A stretch of DNA of 64,000 bases, from assembly GCA_049889695.1 (NCBI GenBank), contig JBMHCX010000007.1, positions 62,001 through 126,000 on the forward strand, written 5' to 3'. The notes under the pieces are model-generated. The model made no database searches. It saw only the letters and a list, made by a program, of their open reading frames with translations, and was not told the DNA's origin. Numbering within the stretch: position 1 is the stretch's first letter; every line of letters begins with the position of its first letter. Source of the DNA: WTJH01 sp049889695. Its GTDB lineage: Bacteria > Bacteroidota > Bacteroidia > Flavobacteriales > Flavobacteriaceae. Below, one piece after another: positions 52,347-60,604 of this stretch. The position numbers and the translations under genes were made by a program.

Positions 52347-53083
52347 TGCGGAATCTTACAGAGACGGTCAAGCACCTGTTAATTATTAACGGGATCTTTT
52401 TTTTAGCCACCATCACTTTGGGGGATATCACCTACGATTGGTTTGCTTTGCACTACCCTGGAAACCCTAAATTTCAGTTGTGGCAACCTTTCACCCATAT
52501 GTTCATGCATGGCGATCTGTCACATATCTTTTTTAATATGTTTGGCTTGTACATGTTTGGTGTACCGCTGGAGCGAATGTGGGGAAAACAAAAATTTATC
52601 TTTTTCTACATTTCTACGGGCTTGGGAGCCGCCGCATTGCAGTTAGTTCTTTATGCGCTTCAGATGGGAATGATCGAAGATCAATTAATCAGTCTAGGGG
52701 CGAGTTCAACAGAGATTCTTAAATTTTTTCAGACGGGTTATTACAATCCGATGTGGGCACAAACAATTGGAGATGAGTTCTTAGCCGGGGGTTATAGAGC
52801 ATATCAATCGGTTATGGTGGGGGCTTCAGGAGCGCTATATGGCGTCTTGGTCGCTTTTGCATGGTTGTTTCCCAATTCGCAGTTGATGTTATTGTTTCCA
52901 CCGATTCCTATACGCGCAAAATATTTTGTCCCTTTATTGATCTTAAGTGACTTATTTTTTGGCTTTACCTCTTATTCCATCGGACCGATTGCTCATTTTG
53001 CTCACGTGGGAGGTGCATTGGCAGGCCTACTAATGATGTGGTATTGGAAAAGGAGTCAGTTTAACCAAAACCGCTGGGATTGA
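52346..53083 (+). CDS. Rhomboid-family intramembrane serine protease, first copy
   Basis: 245 residues, six membrane segments. Active-site pieces are clear: HMFMHGDLSHIFFNMFGLYM with the oxyanion Asn, VMVGASGALYGVLVAF with catalytic Ser, and IAHFAHVGGALAGLLMMWYW with catalytic His. Longer loop between segments 3 and 4 (about 120-155). Such proteases cut membrane proteins within or near the bilayer; substrates unknown. ATG 52346 overlaps the mutL stop (TAATG); an earlier in-frame ATG would overlap mutL by 85 bases. It is followed directly by a second rhomboid gene. Confidence 0.94.
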   Translation: MRNLTETVKHLLIINGIFFLATITLGDITYDWFALHYPGNPKFQLWQPFTHMFMHGDLSHIFFNMFGLYMFGVPLERMWGKQKFIFFYISTGLGAAALQLVLYALQMGMIEDQLISLGASSTEILKFFQTGYYNPMWAQTIGDEFLAGGYRAYQSVMVGASGALYGVLVAFAWLFPNSQLMLLFPPIPIRAKYFVPLLILSDLFFGFTSYSIGPIAHFAHVGGALAGLLMMWYWKRSQFNQNRWD

Positions 53084-53943
53084 TGAGTTTTTTAGACGAT
53101 CTACGCTACCGTTACAATCTGTTTAACGCTGCGGAACGACTAATTTCGCTCATCGTAGTATGTTTCATCCTTCCATTCATTTTGGATACCCTCTTGTTTT
53201 TAATGGATCTTCCACGAGGGACTTTTGTCAGTTGGTTTGAATTGCGTCCAGAGTGGTGGAGTTTGCTCTACCGGCCTTGGACGTTTATCACTTACAGTTT
53301 TTTTCATGCAGGATTTTTCCATCTGTTTTGGAATATGCTTTTACTGTATTACATGGGACAGTTTTTACTGAACTTGTTTAAACCCTCTATGTTCTATAAC
53401 GTTTACTTTTTAGGCGTTTTAGCAGGGGGATTGTTGTTTTTATTGAGTTACCGGTTATTTCCAGCGTTTAGTTTGCAAACACCTCCTTTAATTGGCGCTT
53501 CTGCCGGCGTGATGGCCGTACTGATTTTTATGGCGACTTATTCTCCCGATCAGATCATTCGGTTGTTTATCTTCAATATTCCTCTGAAATATCTTGCGAT
53601 CGGTTTTGTTGTTTTAGACATCATACAGATACCCTATGGCAATGCTGGAGGGCACTTAGCTCATTTGGGAGGAGCAGGGCTTGGCTTTGTATATGCACGT
53701 CAATTACTCTCTGGCAAAGACATCGGTACCGGATTTGAAAACTTGTGGCGTGGCTTGGTCCAGATGTTCCGCCCCAAACCACTGAAAACCGTCTATAAAA
53801 ATACATCTGCTTCAGCTCCTAAAAAGGACTCCTATCCTGATCAAGCCTCGATCGATAAAATACTCGATAAAATCAGCCAATCGGGATATGACAGCCTAAG
53901 TGCTAAAGAAAAAGAAATCCTTTTTAAAGCTGGGAAGAAGTAA
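53083..53943 (+). CDS. Rhomboid-family intramembrane serine protease, second copy, with C-terminal tail
   Basis: 286 residues from ATG 53083, overlapping the first copy by one base (TGATG). SFFHAGFFHLFWNMLLLYYM, PPLIGASAGVMAVLIFMAT and GGHLAHLGGAGLGFVYARQL carry the Asn, catalytic Ser and catalytic His. A cytosolic tail of about 70 residues ends in a short helical module (ASIDKILDKISQSGYDSL, AKEKEILFKA), as in other Bacteroidota rhomboids where it is a separate small domain. The first and second copies share only the motif regions, so they are distinct types rather than recent duplicates. Confidence 0.94.
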   Translation: MSFLDDLRYRYNLFNAAERLISLIVVCFILPFILDTLLFLMDLPRGTFVSWFELRPEWWSLLYRPWTFITYSFFHAGFFHLFWNMLLLYYMGQFLLNLFKPSMFYNVYFLGVLAGGLLFLLSYRLFPAFSLQTPPLIGASAGVMAVLIFMATYSPDQIIRLFIFNIPLKYLAIGFVVLDIIQIPYGNAGGHLAHLGGAGLGFVYARQLLSGKDIGTGFENLWRGLVQMFRPKPLKTVYKNTSASAPKKDSYPDQASIDKILDKISQSGYDSLSAKEKEILFKAGKK

Positions 53944-53950
53944 TGCTCCT

Positions 53951-54940
53951 ATGCGAAAGAAAATTATTTTCCCCCTTCTTGTTCTTTTAAATAGTGCCAG
54001 CTTAGTGTTGCAACTACTTTTAACGGAAAGTATAGGTATTTCGGTTCATGCTCCCTTGTTGACATTATTTCTACCCTTTATATTATTATGGAATGTCCTC
54101 TTTTTCGTGTATTGGATTATTCGATTTCGTTGGCCATTTCTGATGTTTTTTGGAATGCTTTTGCTCAGTTTTAACCAGTTGGGGCTGATATATCAACGCG
54201 GGACCCCTCGAATAGAGACTACACCGGGTATTCATGTAATGAGCTATAATGTGCGCTTGTTTAATCGATATGGATGGCTTTCTAACAAAGATATCAGTGG
54301 TGAAATTCAGCATTTTATTCAGCAGCACTTTCCTGAAGTGATCTGTTTTCAAGAGTTTAGTAATACTACAGCTCCATCCTTACGCCAATATCCTCATCGA
54401 TATTTTTCGAATGGATTAGCGATTTATGCCCGACACCCGATCGTTACAAAAGGCACTATTGAGAACACCAAAAGCAAGCCTTCAGGGATCTATGCAGATC
54501 TAAAGATCAACCAAGACACCCTTAGGGTCTACAATTTGCATATGGAATCTTTTCGTCTCGATCATCAGACCGATTCTTTGTTGAGCACTGAGCAAACTTC
54601 TCGTTTGCGAAACAGAATGTTAGAAGCCTTGGCAAAACAAGAACAGCAGTTAAAAAATTTATTAGCCTTCGATCAGAACAATACTCACCCTTCGGTCCTT
54701 TGCGTAGACTTAAACAACAATGCATTCTCAGAAACCTATAAGGGAATTGCCACACACTGGACCGATGCATTTACCCTAAAGGGAAAAGGGTTGGGCGCGA
54801 CTTACAGCTTAGCTGGAATACCCATGCGAATCGACTTTATTTTCACAAGTCCTGCCCTAGAGGTCCTACAGTTTAGGAAGTTTAATCAGACCTATTCGGA
54901 CCATAAGCCCATCATGATTCGATTAAAAATGCCTCAATAA
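53951..54940 (+). CDS. Endonuclease/exonuclease/phosphatase-fold hydrolase, membrane-anchored
   Basis: 329 residues from ATG 53951. Three N-terminal hydrophobic segments (about 1-75) are followed by the EEP catalytic domain: VMSYNVRLFNRYGWLS with the metal Asn, VICFQEFSN with the metal Glu, VYNLHMESF with the catalytic His, VLCVDLNNNAFS and YSDHKPIMIRLKM with the final Asp-His pair. Possible substrates are nucleic acids, phospholipids or phosphoinositide-like lipids; the membrane anchor argues for an outward-facing domain. Longer reading frames overlapping the rhomboid were rejected. It ends overlapping the convergent WbqC gene by 7 bases. Confidence 0.9.
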   Translation: MRKKIIFPLLVLLNSASLVLQLLLTESIGISVHAPLLTLFLPFILLWNVLFFVYWIIRFRWPFLMFFGMLLLSFNQLGLIYQRGTPRIETTPGIHVMSYNVRLFNRYGWLSNKDISGEIQHFIQQHFPEVICFQEFSNTTAPSLRQYPHRYFSNGLAIYARHPIVTKGTIENTKSKPSGIYADLKINQDTLRVYNLHMESFRLDHQTDSLLSTEQTSRLRNRMLEALAKQEQQLKNLLAFDQNNTHPSVLCVDLNNNAFSETYKGIATHWTDAFTLKGKGLGATYSLAGIPMRIDFIFTSPALEVLQFRKFNQTYSDHKPIMIRLKMPQ

Positions 54941-55554
54941 GAATAGGGGAGTGTAAGATTTTCGAGATAAGTATTTGCCTCCGGTCCTAGATTGAACAAT
55001 AGATCAATTATGCTCAAGTTGGGAATGAATCCATTTTTAGTTTCAAAAACCTGATGATAATGGGGGAAATATTTGGGGTCTACCCCGTTTTTTGCATTGA
55101 GTAGTTTCTCTGTGGCCACTGGTTCGCTGGGCAGTTCTTCTAAGACTTCTACTTTCCATTCCCATTCGAGGACCTCAAATATTTTTTGGAGAATCGCCAA
55201 GTTAAAAGTCATTAAAGCAGGAATGTCTTTTTGATAGAAGGGAGCGAAATCATCTTCATAAAACTCGAAATAAGGACTGGATCGGTAGGCAGCCTCTAGT
55301 GATTTCCAGTGTTCTTTTTTCCAGCGATTTTCTTGGAATACCTGAACCTCCCAATCTTTTTGTTTGTACCCTTTCTTTTGGTGTAGGATGGGGATACTCA
55401 ACTTTAGTACCCCGTTCGCCCCGTGAATTTCACAGCGATTGCGGTAGGTTTGTTTCTGATAGTTTCCCCCCGTATAAAATGCCACCCTATCTGCCTTCCT
55501 TAAATTTGCCATATAGGCAATGGAGGGGAAATAGGCCGGTATTGTATAGATCAT
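54934..55554 (-). CDS. WbqC-like family protein
   Basis: 206 residues. Family hallmarks: YFPSIAYMANLRKADRVAFY near the start, QKQTYRNRCEIHGANGVLKL and SIPILHQKKGYKQKDWEV. Named after an O-antigen cluster gene; the biochemical role is not established, and an uncharacterised transferase is often proposed. In Flavobacteriia the gene always stands beside lepB. ATG 55554 and the lepB stop overlap (ATGA), so the two are translationally coupled. Confidence 0.9.
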   Translation of the reverse strand: MIYTIPAYFPSIAYMANLRKADRVAFYTGGNYQKQTYRNRCEIHGANGVLKLSIPILHQKKGYKQKDWEVQVFQENRWKKEHWKSLEAAYRSSPYFEFYEDDFAPFYQKDIPALMTFNLAILQKIFEVLEWEWKVEVLEELPSEPVATEKLLNAKNGVDPKYFPHYHQVFETKNGFIPNLSIIDLLFNLGPEANTYLENLTLPYSY

Positions 55555-57254
55555 ATGCTTTTCATTTTCCTGCGTTTTCTGTACCAGCTAATGATTTGCC
55601 ATATCAGAAAAACTCCGAATGCATAAGGGAAATAAGATCGGCGCTCTCCTTCACCAGCAACTGTGGTGAACACTCGGTCCCAGCGTATTTTCCAGTTTTT
55701 GAGCCCGTCATTGAAGTTATCGATACTCATCCAGATAAAGACTGGTTTTCCGACAATATGGTCTTCTGGCACAAACCCCCAAAAACGACTGTCTTCCGAC
55801 TGATGGCGGTTATCGCCCATCATCCAATAATAGTCTTGTTGAAAAGTGTAATGTGTCTGCTTTTTTCCATTGATTAGAAAACCGTCTGGTGTGTAAGCGA
55901 AGGTGTTTTTTTCGTATTCCTCTATGATTTTTTTGTAGAGCGGTATATTTTCTCGGCTGAGCTCTACAGTACTTCCTTTTTTGGGCAGTAGAATTGGTCC
56001 AAAATTATCTTCATTCCAGTCGTAGGGAATTTTATTGGGGAAGTATGTTTCGTTCGGGATTTTAGCGGGGTTCATACGCCTTACCAAACTGTCTAAGGAA
56101 ATACTTTTCTGTAGACGTTTTGCTTCTGCAAGTGTCAGATTCATTTGTTTCTGGGGTTCTAAGAGCTCTCGAACCCTTAAATTGTACTGTCGGACAACAT
56201 CGATAGGTAGTCCAGCAGCAGGGGTAATAACGGCAAAATCTTCTAAGCTGTTACCGGACCTCCCAATAATATAGGGAAGCAAGGCGTTATAGGAGGGCTG
56301 ACTGATATTGCTGATAGCGTATTTACGATTGAAGTTCTTAAACCCTAGAGCAGATAACTTTCGGGAAGAAATACCTTCTGCGGCATAGGCGGTATGCATA
56401 TACTGCACATTTGCGCGAAAGGGTAATTTGTTTCGCTCACCATTTCGGTACACAAAACCATCAATAATTTGGAGTGTATCTCCCGGAACACCCACACATC
56501 TTTTCACATAGTTCGATTTTTTATCGATGGGCTTGCGGACACCTTTTTCTTTCACAAAAAACTGCCGAACGGTATCTGCAGGCCAGCTAAACACTACAAT
56601 GTCATTAGGTTTCACTTTTTGAAAGCCGGGGAAACGGAAGTATGGGATTTGTGGTTTTTTTAGATAAGAACGTGATTTGACAAGAGGTAGTGTATCATGA
56701 ACCATCGGAAATGAAACGGCTGTCATGGGCAAGCGCGGCCCATAGTGCATTTTTGATACGATAAGGAAATCTCCTATGAGGAGAGATTTTTCGAGGGATC
56801 CGGTAGGGATGATAAACGGCTGGAAAAAATAGTTGTGAACCATAGTCGCCGCAACGATTGCAAATAAAAGCGAACTCAACCACTCTTTAATCACGGAAGG
56901 AGGACGATTATTAGGATTCTCGATATATCGCGTTTGGATACTGTAGTTAGTGGGGATTATCCACAATCCCAATGTAAAAACGGCTAATAGGGTATCTTTC
57001 CAACTAGATTTTCCGTAGGCTCGTAGCGTTTCAACCCAAAGGACTGGAAACATAATAAGATTGATGGTCGGAACAAAAAGGAGCACTACCCACCAGACAG
57101 GTTTATGGATGATCCGCATCAGGATCACCGCATTGTAGACCGGCACGGCGGCCTTCCAGGCGGCGTAGCCTGCCTTTTGATAAAGTTTCCAAGTTCCGGT
57201 AAAATGCAACAGTTGAATTGCTGCAAAAAAGAGTAACCATTGTTCTAAAGTCAT
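55551..57254 (-). CDS. lepB: Signal peptidase I, long flavobacterial form
   Basis: 567 residues, about twice the E. coli enzyme. Two to three membrane segments (about 5-100) include a DUF5684-like stretch (AAVPVYNAVILMRIIHKPVW). Catalytic Ser153 is in IIPTGSLEKSLLIGDFLIVS, and the general base Lys251 is in NYVKRCVGVPGDTLQI; GDNRHQSEDSRFWGFVP is the last conserved box. Between them lies an insertion of about 200 residues (262-470). The enzyme cleaves exported preproteins at the outer face of the inner membrane. Followed by WbqC; preceded by dapB at 12 bases. Confidence 0.95.
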   Translation of the reverse strand: MTLEQWLLFFAAIQLLHFTGTWKLYQKAGYAAWKAAVPVYNAVILMRIIHKPVWWVVLLFVPTINLIMFPVLWVETLRAYGKSSWKDTLLAVFTLGLWIIPTNYSIQTRYIENPNNRPPSVIKEWLSSLLFAIVAATMVHNYFFQPFIIPTGSLEKSLLIGDFLIVSKMHYGPRLPMTAVSFPMVHDTLPLVKSRSYLKKPQIPYFRFPGFQKVKPNDIVVFSWPADTVRQFFVKEKGVRKPIDKKSNYVKRCVGVPGDTLQIIDGFVYRNGERNKLPFRANVQYMHTAYAAEGISSRKLSALGFKNFNRKYAISNISQPSYNALLPYIIGRSGNSLEDFAVITPAAGLPIDVVRQYNLRVRELLEPQKQMNLTLAEAKRLQKSISLDSLVRRMNPAKIPNETYFPNKIPYDWNEDNFGPILLPKKGSTVELSRENIPLYKKIIEEYEKNTFAYTPDGFLINGKKQTHYTFQQDYYWMMGDNRHQSEDSRFWGFVPEDHIVGKPVFIWMSIDNFNDGLKNWKIRWDRVFTTVAGEGERRSYFPYAFGVFLIWQIISWYRKRRKMKSI

Positions 57255-57266
57255 GGCTGATTGTGT

Positions 57267-57974
57267 TTAGACTTTAATATTTAATACGTCGTTCATCGAG
57301 TAGATTCCCGTTTTTCCGCTTAACCATTCAGCGGCAATTACTGCTCCAAGGGCAAATCCTTCCCGACTAAAGGCTTCGTGACGGATTTGGATGGCGTCGA
57401 TACCACTTTTGTATTCCACCGTGTGTGTTCCGGGTACTTCCGGTTGGCGAAGCGCACGGATTGCTAAACGATCATTTTCTTCAGCATCTAATTGCCATTG
57501 ATCGTATCGGGAGTCGTTGGCAATGATTCCTTCCGCTAAGCTTATCGCTGTTCCGCTGGGGGCGTCCAGCTTGTGTATATGATGAATTTCCTCCAAGGCA
57601 ACGTTGTAGTCATGATAAGGGGCCATCAGCTGAGACAGCTTTTTGTTTAAGGCAAAAAATAAATTCACGCCAACACTAAAATTCGAGGCGTATAAAAACC
57701 CACAATTTAACTGTTCGGCTAATTGTGTAATCTTTGGGTAGTATTCCAGCCAGCCTGTTGTGCCACAAACGACCGGGACCTGCTGTTCAAAAGCTGCTTG
57801 AATATTGGGAACCGCAGCAGCAGGAATGCTAAAATTGATAGCAACATCTGCAGCCGCTAAAGTATCTGACTGGGCGTTTTCATCCCAACGAGCAACGATT
57901 TCATGACCTCGATGTTGTGCGATCTTTTCAATCGCTTTTCCCATCCGTCCATATCCTAAAAGAGCAATTTTCAT
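57267..57974 (-). CDS. dapB: 4-hydroxy-tetrahydrodipicolinate reductase
   Basis: 235 residues, shorter than E. coli DapB (273) but usual for Flavobacteriia. NAD(P)H-dependent step before DapD in the lysine/diaminopimelate pathway. MKIALLGYGRMGKAIEKIAQ is the dinucleotide site; CGTTGWLEY holds the conserved TGxx turn; LEEIHHIHKLDAPSGTAISL carries the catalytic His pair and Lys; REGFALGAVIAAEWL is the C-terminal domain. Nine bases downstream of DUF5683 and in the parA-parB-DUF5683-dapB-lepB cluster typical of this class. Confidence 0.96.
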   Translation of the reverse strand: MKIALLGYGRMGKAIEKIAQHRGHEIVARWDENAQSDTLAAADVAINFSIPAAAVPNIQAAFEQQVPVVCGTTGWLEYYPKITQLAEQLNCGFLYASNFSVGVNLFFALNKKLSQLMAPYHDYNVALEEIHHIHKLDAPSGTAISLAEGIIANDSRYDQWQLDAEENDRLAIRALRQPEVPGTHTVEYKSGIDAIQIRHEAFSREGFALGAVIAAEWLSGKTGIYSMNDVLNIKV

Positions 57975-57983
57975 ACGATTGGT

Positions 57984-58547
57984 TTAAAAGCGTGCTGCAA
58001 TTCGAATCCCTACGCCTAGCTGCTGAGTCAGCGGATCGGGTAGGGCGAAAGGTTCAAACGTCAATTGATCACTAACATTGAACTGTAGTAAGTGCGCTCC
58101 TACATTTGCGTCCAGTATATTTAACATATAGGTGCCGATAATAAACAAAAAGGACATATCCCTATAGCGTTCATGAAAGTCCATACCTAAGAGTAATGTT
58201 TCGGAATCGGGGATCAGATCGATGAATTCATCGTCTGTATAGCCGGCTAAGCGTCGTTTATAAGCAGTCCTGTATCGATCCATTTCATTGTTGTTAAAAA
58301 TATAACCGTAAACGGAACCCCCAATGGCAGCATAAACAAAAGGGAGTTTCCATGCTTTTCGGGTGTAGACTTGTCCCAAACCAGGGATAATGGCGGAATA
58401 GAATGCCGCTTTTGAAGGAGTGAGAGGCGAAGTCTTGATTTCCATCAACCGTCTTTCTTTTTTAGACGGTTTGGCTGCTGGCGGATTTTGCTGAGCCCAA
58501 CTCCAGAGTCCAAAGGCACAAAAGAGGGTCATCATCCAGATACGCAT
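57984..58547 (-). CDS. DUF5683 domain protein
   Basis: 187 residues with a signal peptide (FCAFGLWSWAQ). The DUF5683 core is SPLTPSKAAFYSAIIPGLGQ followed by VYTRKAWKLPFVYAAIGGSV, two predicted membrane hairpins and a final membrane-like stretch. Family role is unknown; it is found beside parB and dapB across Flavobacteriia. Four bases downstream of parB and nine upstream of dapB. Confidence 0.88.
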   Translation of the reverse strand: MRIWMMTLFCAFGLWSWAQQNPPAAKPSKKERRLMEIKTSPLTPSKAAFYSAIIPGLGQVYTRKAWKLPFVYAAIGGSVYGYIFNNNEMDRYRTAYKRRLAGYTDDEFIDLIPDSETLLLGMDFHERYRDMSFLFIIGTYMLNILDANVGAHLLQFNVSDQLTFEPFALPDPLTQQLGVGIRIAARF

Positions 58548-58550
58548 GTC

Positions 58551-59435
58551 TTATTGTTTAATTCGGTTGAGGATACGCTCTAGATCGGCTTGTGAAGAAA
58601 AAGCCACTGTTATACTTCCCTTGCCTTGGGCCGACATACGCACACGAACATTAGAGCCGAGTATATCTTCCATTTCTTGGGCGGCAGTTTCGAAATAGGC
58701 TGGCTGGTGAACCACCGGACGAGAGACTTTGTTTTTGGCATTTTTCACCAAATTTTCGGTTTCGCGTACAGAGAGCTTCTGGCCAATAACTTTTTCATAT
58801 AAGTCCAGCTGTTCCTTGGGGTCTTCTACATTGATCAGAGCTCTTCCATGGCCCATACTCAGAAAACCGTCGCGCATCCCTGTCTGGATGACGGGGTCGA
58901 GTTTCAGCAGTCGGATATAGTTCGAAATAGTCGAACGTTTTTTCCCGACTCTTTCGCTGAGCTGGTTTTGAGTCAGGTTGATCTCATCGATTAATCGTTG
59001 ATAGGAAAGAGCAATCTCTATAGGGTCGAGATCTTCCCGTTGAATATTTTCAACCAATGCCATCTCCAACGATTCTTGGTCATTGGCAAGGCGGACATAG
59101 GCGGGGATACTGTCTAGTCCGATGCTTTTGGCTGCTCTAAACCTTCTTTCCCCAGAAACCAATTGGAATTGATTCCCCTCGAGTTTACGAACAGTGATGG
59201 GTTGTATAACGCCTAGTTCTTTAATGGAAAGAGCCAGTTCTTGCAGGCTCTCTTCATTGAAATGGGTTCTGGGCTGGTAGGGGTTTTCTTCAATATTATC
59301 AAGGGGAAGTGCTACGATATTCCCGATGACTTCCGAGGCCTGATTATCATTTGCCGATAGTATATCATTGTCGGGATTGTTCAGCAGTGCCGACAATCCG
59401 CGTCCTAAGGCCTGTCTTTGTTTAGGCTTAGCCAT
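58551..59435 (-). CDS. parB: Chromosome-partitioning protein ParB
   Basis: 294 residues. Binds parS and spreads as a CTP-dependent clamp. LGRGLSALLN opens the protein; VALPLDNIEENPYQPRTHFN starts the ParB/Srx CTP-binding domain with GERRFRAAKSIGL (CTP motif); ENIQREDLDPIEIALSYQRL and the helix-turn-helix region LSERVGKKRSTISNYIRLLK follow; the C-terminal dimerisation domain ends AQGKGSITVAFSSQADLERI. parA precedes it with a single-base gap. No perfect parS site was found in the window. Confidence 0.97.
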   Translation of the reverse strand: MAKPKQRQALGRGLSALLNNPDNDILSANDNQASEVIGNIVALPLDNIEENPYQPRTHFNEESLQELALSIKELGVIQPITVRKLEGNQFQLVSGERRFRAAKSIGLDSIPAYVRLANDQESLEMALVENIQREDLDPIEIALSYQRLIDEINLTQNQLSERVGKKRSTISNYIRLLKLDPVIQTGMRDGFLSMGHGRALINVEDPKEQLDLYEKVIGQKLSVRETENLVKNAKNKVSRPVVHQPAYFETAAQEMEDILGSNVRVRMSAQGKGSITVAFSSQADLERILNRIKQ

Positions 59436-59436
59436 T

Positions 59437-60207
59437 TTAAACGGATTTATTCCTGTTAATTATTTCGTTACCCAAAGCCAAATAACTTTGTGCTCCACGG
59501 CTTTCGGCATCGTAAGATATGATATCTTCTCCAAAACTGGGCGCTTCACTTAGACGAATATTCCGCTGGATAATGGATTTAAACACCATCTTTCCAAAGT
59601 GTTTTTGAACTTCTTCGACAACCTGGTTAGAGAGGCGTAGGCGGGAATCATACATGGTGAGTAATAAGCCCTCAATGACCAGTTCAGGATTATGTATATG
59701 TTGAACGCTCTTGATGGTGTTGAGAAGTTTCCCCAATCCTTCCAGAGCGAAATACTCGCATTGAATAGGGATAATTACCGAGTCTGCACAGCTCAGGGCA
59801 TTGAGGGTAATTAGTCCTAAGGAAGGGGCGCAATCAATTAGGATATAATCGTATGAATTTTGAATGGGAGCGATCGCTTCCAAGAGCATTTTTTCGCGTT
59901 GTTTTTTATCGACCAATTCAATTTCACTGGCGACTAAATCGATATGGGAAGGAATGAGATCCAAATTAGGACTATTGGTCGACGTGATCACATCCTCGAT
60001 GGGCAAGCTGTGTTCCAAAAGCTCGTAGGTTCCTTTTTGTTTTTCGTTGGTGTCGATCCCTAAACCTGAGGTGGCATTGGCTTGCGGATCGGCATCGATC
60101 AGCAGCACTTTTTTTTCTAATACACCCAAGGCAGCTGCTAGGTTTACAGCTGTAGTGGTTTTTCCGACACCCCCCTTTTGGTTGGCTATGGCAATTACTT
60201 TTCCCAT
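59437..60207 (-). CDS. parA: Chromosome-partitioning ATPase ParA (Soj)
   Basis: 256 residues, no N-terminal DNA-binding domain, so chromosomal Soj type. KVIAIANQKGGVGKTTTAVN is the deviant Walker A; LLIDADPQANATSGLG is A'; ILIDCAPSLGLITLNAL is Walker B. ATP-dependent dimers coat the nucleoid and are released by ParB. First gene of the parA-parB-DUF5683-dapB-lepB-WbqC run; its own promoter element sits in the gap to the FtsB-like gene. Confidence 0.97.
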   Translation of the reverse strand: MGKVIAIANQKGGVGKTTTAVNLAAALGVLEKKVLLIDADPQANATSGLGIDTNEKQKGTYELLEHSLPIEDVITSTNSPNLDLIPSHIDLVASEIELVDKKQREKMLLEAIAPIQNSYDYILIDCAPSLGLITLNALSCADSVIIPIQCEYFALEGLGKLLNTIKSVQHIHNPELVIEGLLLTMYDSRLRLSNQVVEEVQKHFGKMVFKSIIQRNIRLSEAPSFGEDIISYDAESRGAQSYLALGNEIINRNKSV

Positions 60208-60256
60208 ACTTCTAAAATGAAGCCTAAAATACTATTTTTTCAATGCTTGAAGCGGG

Positions 60257-60264
60257 CAAATTTA
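60257..60264 (-). promoter_or_regulatory. -7 promoter element upstream of parA
   Basis: Minus-strand TAAATTTG, exact TAnnTTTG, 49 bases before the parA ATG, in the 76-base gap after the FtsB-like gene. No well-spaced -33 box was found. Confidence 0.48.
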
Positions 60265-60283
60265 TTAACACTTCGCCAAAAAA

Positions 60284-60604
60284 CTACTTCAGCTGTGTGG
60301 AGTCGATTAGAAATATAGCTTCTCCCTCTTTTTTGAAGAGGTATTTTTCACGGGCATAGTATTCTAAACTGTCTAAATTTTCCAATTTTTGAATGGTTTT
60401 TTCATCCGCTTTAATGTCTTGCAACAAGCGTTTTTTTTCGTTTTCCAGTTTATTGATTTCCTCCTGAAGTTCCCATTGAATCAACCAAGAATTGGTATCT
60501 AAGAAAGTCATCCATAGCAAAAACCCCACGCTTATACTGCCATAGACCCATGTGGCAGAATTCAAACGCTTGGGAATAATTTTTTTAAAATTAATTCTTT
60601 TCAA
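60284..60604 (-). CDS. FtsB/DivIC-like septum formation initiator
   Basis: 106 residues. One membrane segment (WVYGSISVGFLLWMTFL) is followed by a heptad coiled coil (LQEEINKLENEKKRLLQDIK) and a family-typical end (LENLDSLEYYAREKYLFKKE). FtsB/DivIC links FtsL and FtsQ in the divisome. The only plausible start is TTG 60604, which forms a TTGA overlap with the stop of the cytochrome gene; no ATG precedes the membrane segment. Its coupling to cytochrome and PQQ-enzyme genes is unexpected for a division gene. Confidence 0.88.
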   Translation of the reverse strand: MKRINFKKIIPKRLNSATWVYGSISVGFLLWMTFLDTNSWLIQWELQEEINKLENEKKRLLQDIKADEKTIQKLENLDSLEYYAREKYLFKKEGEAIFLIDSTQLK

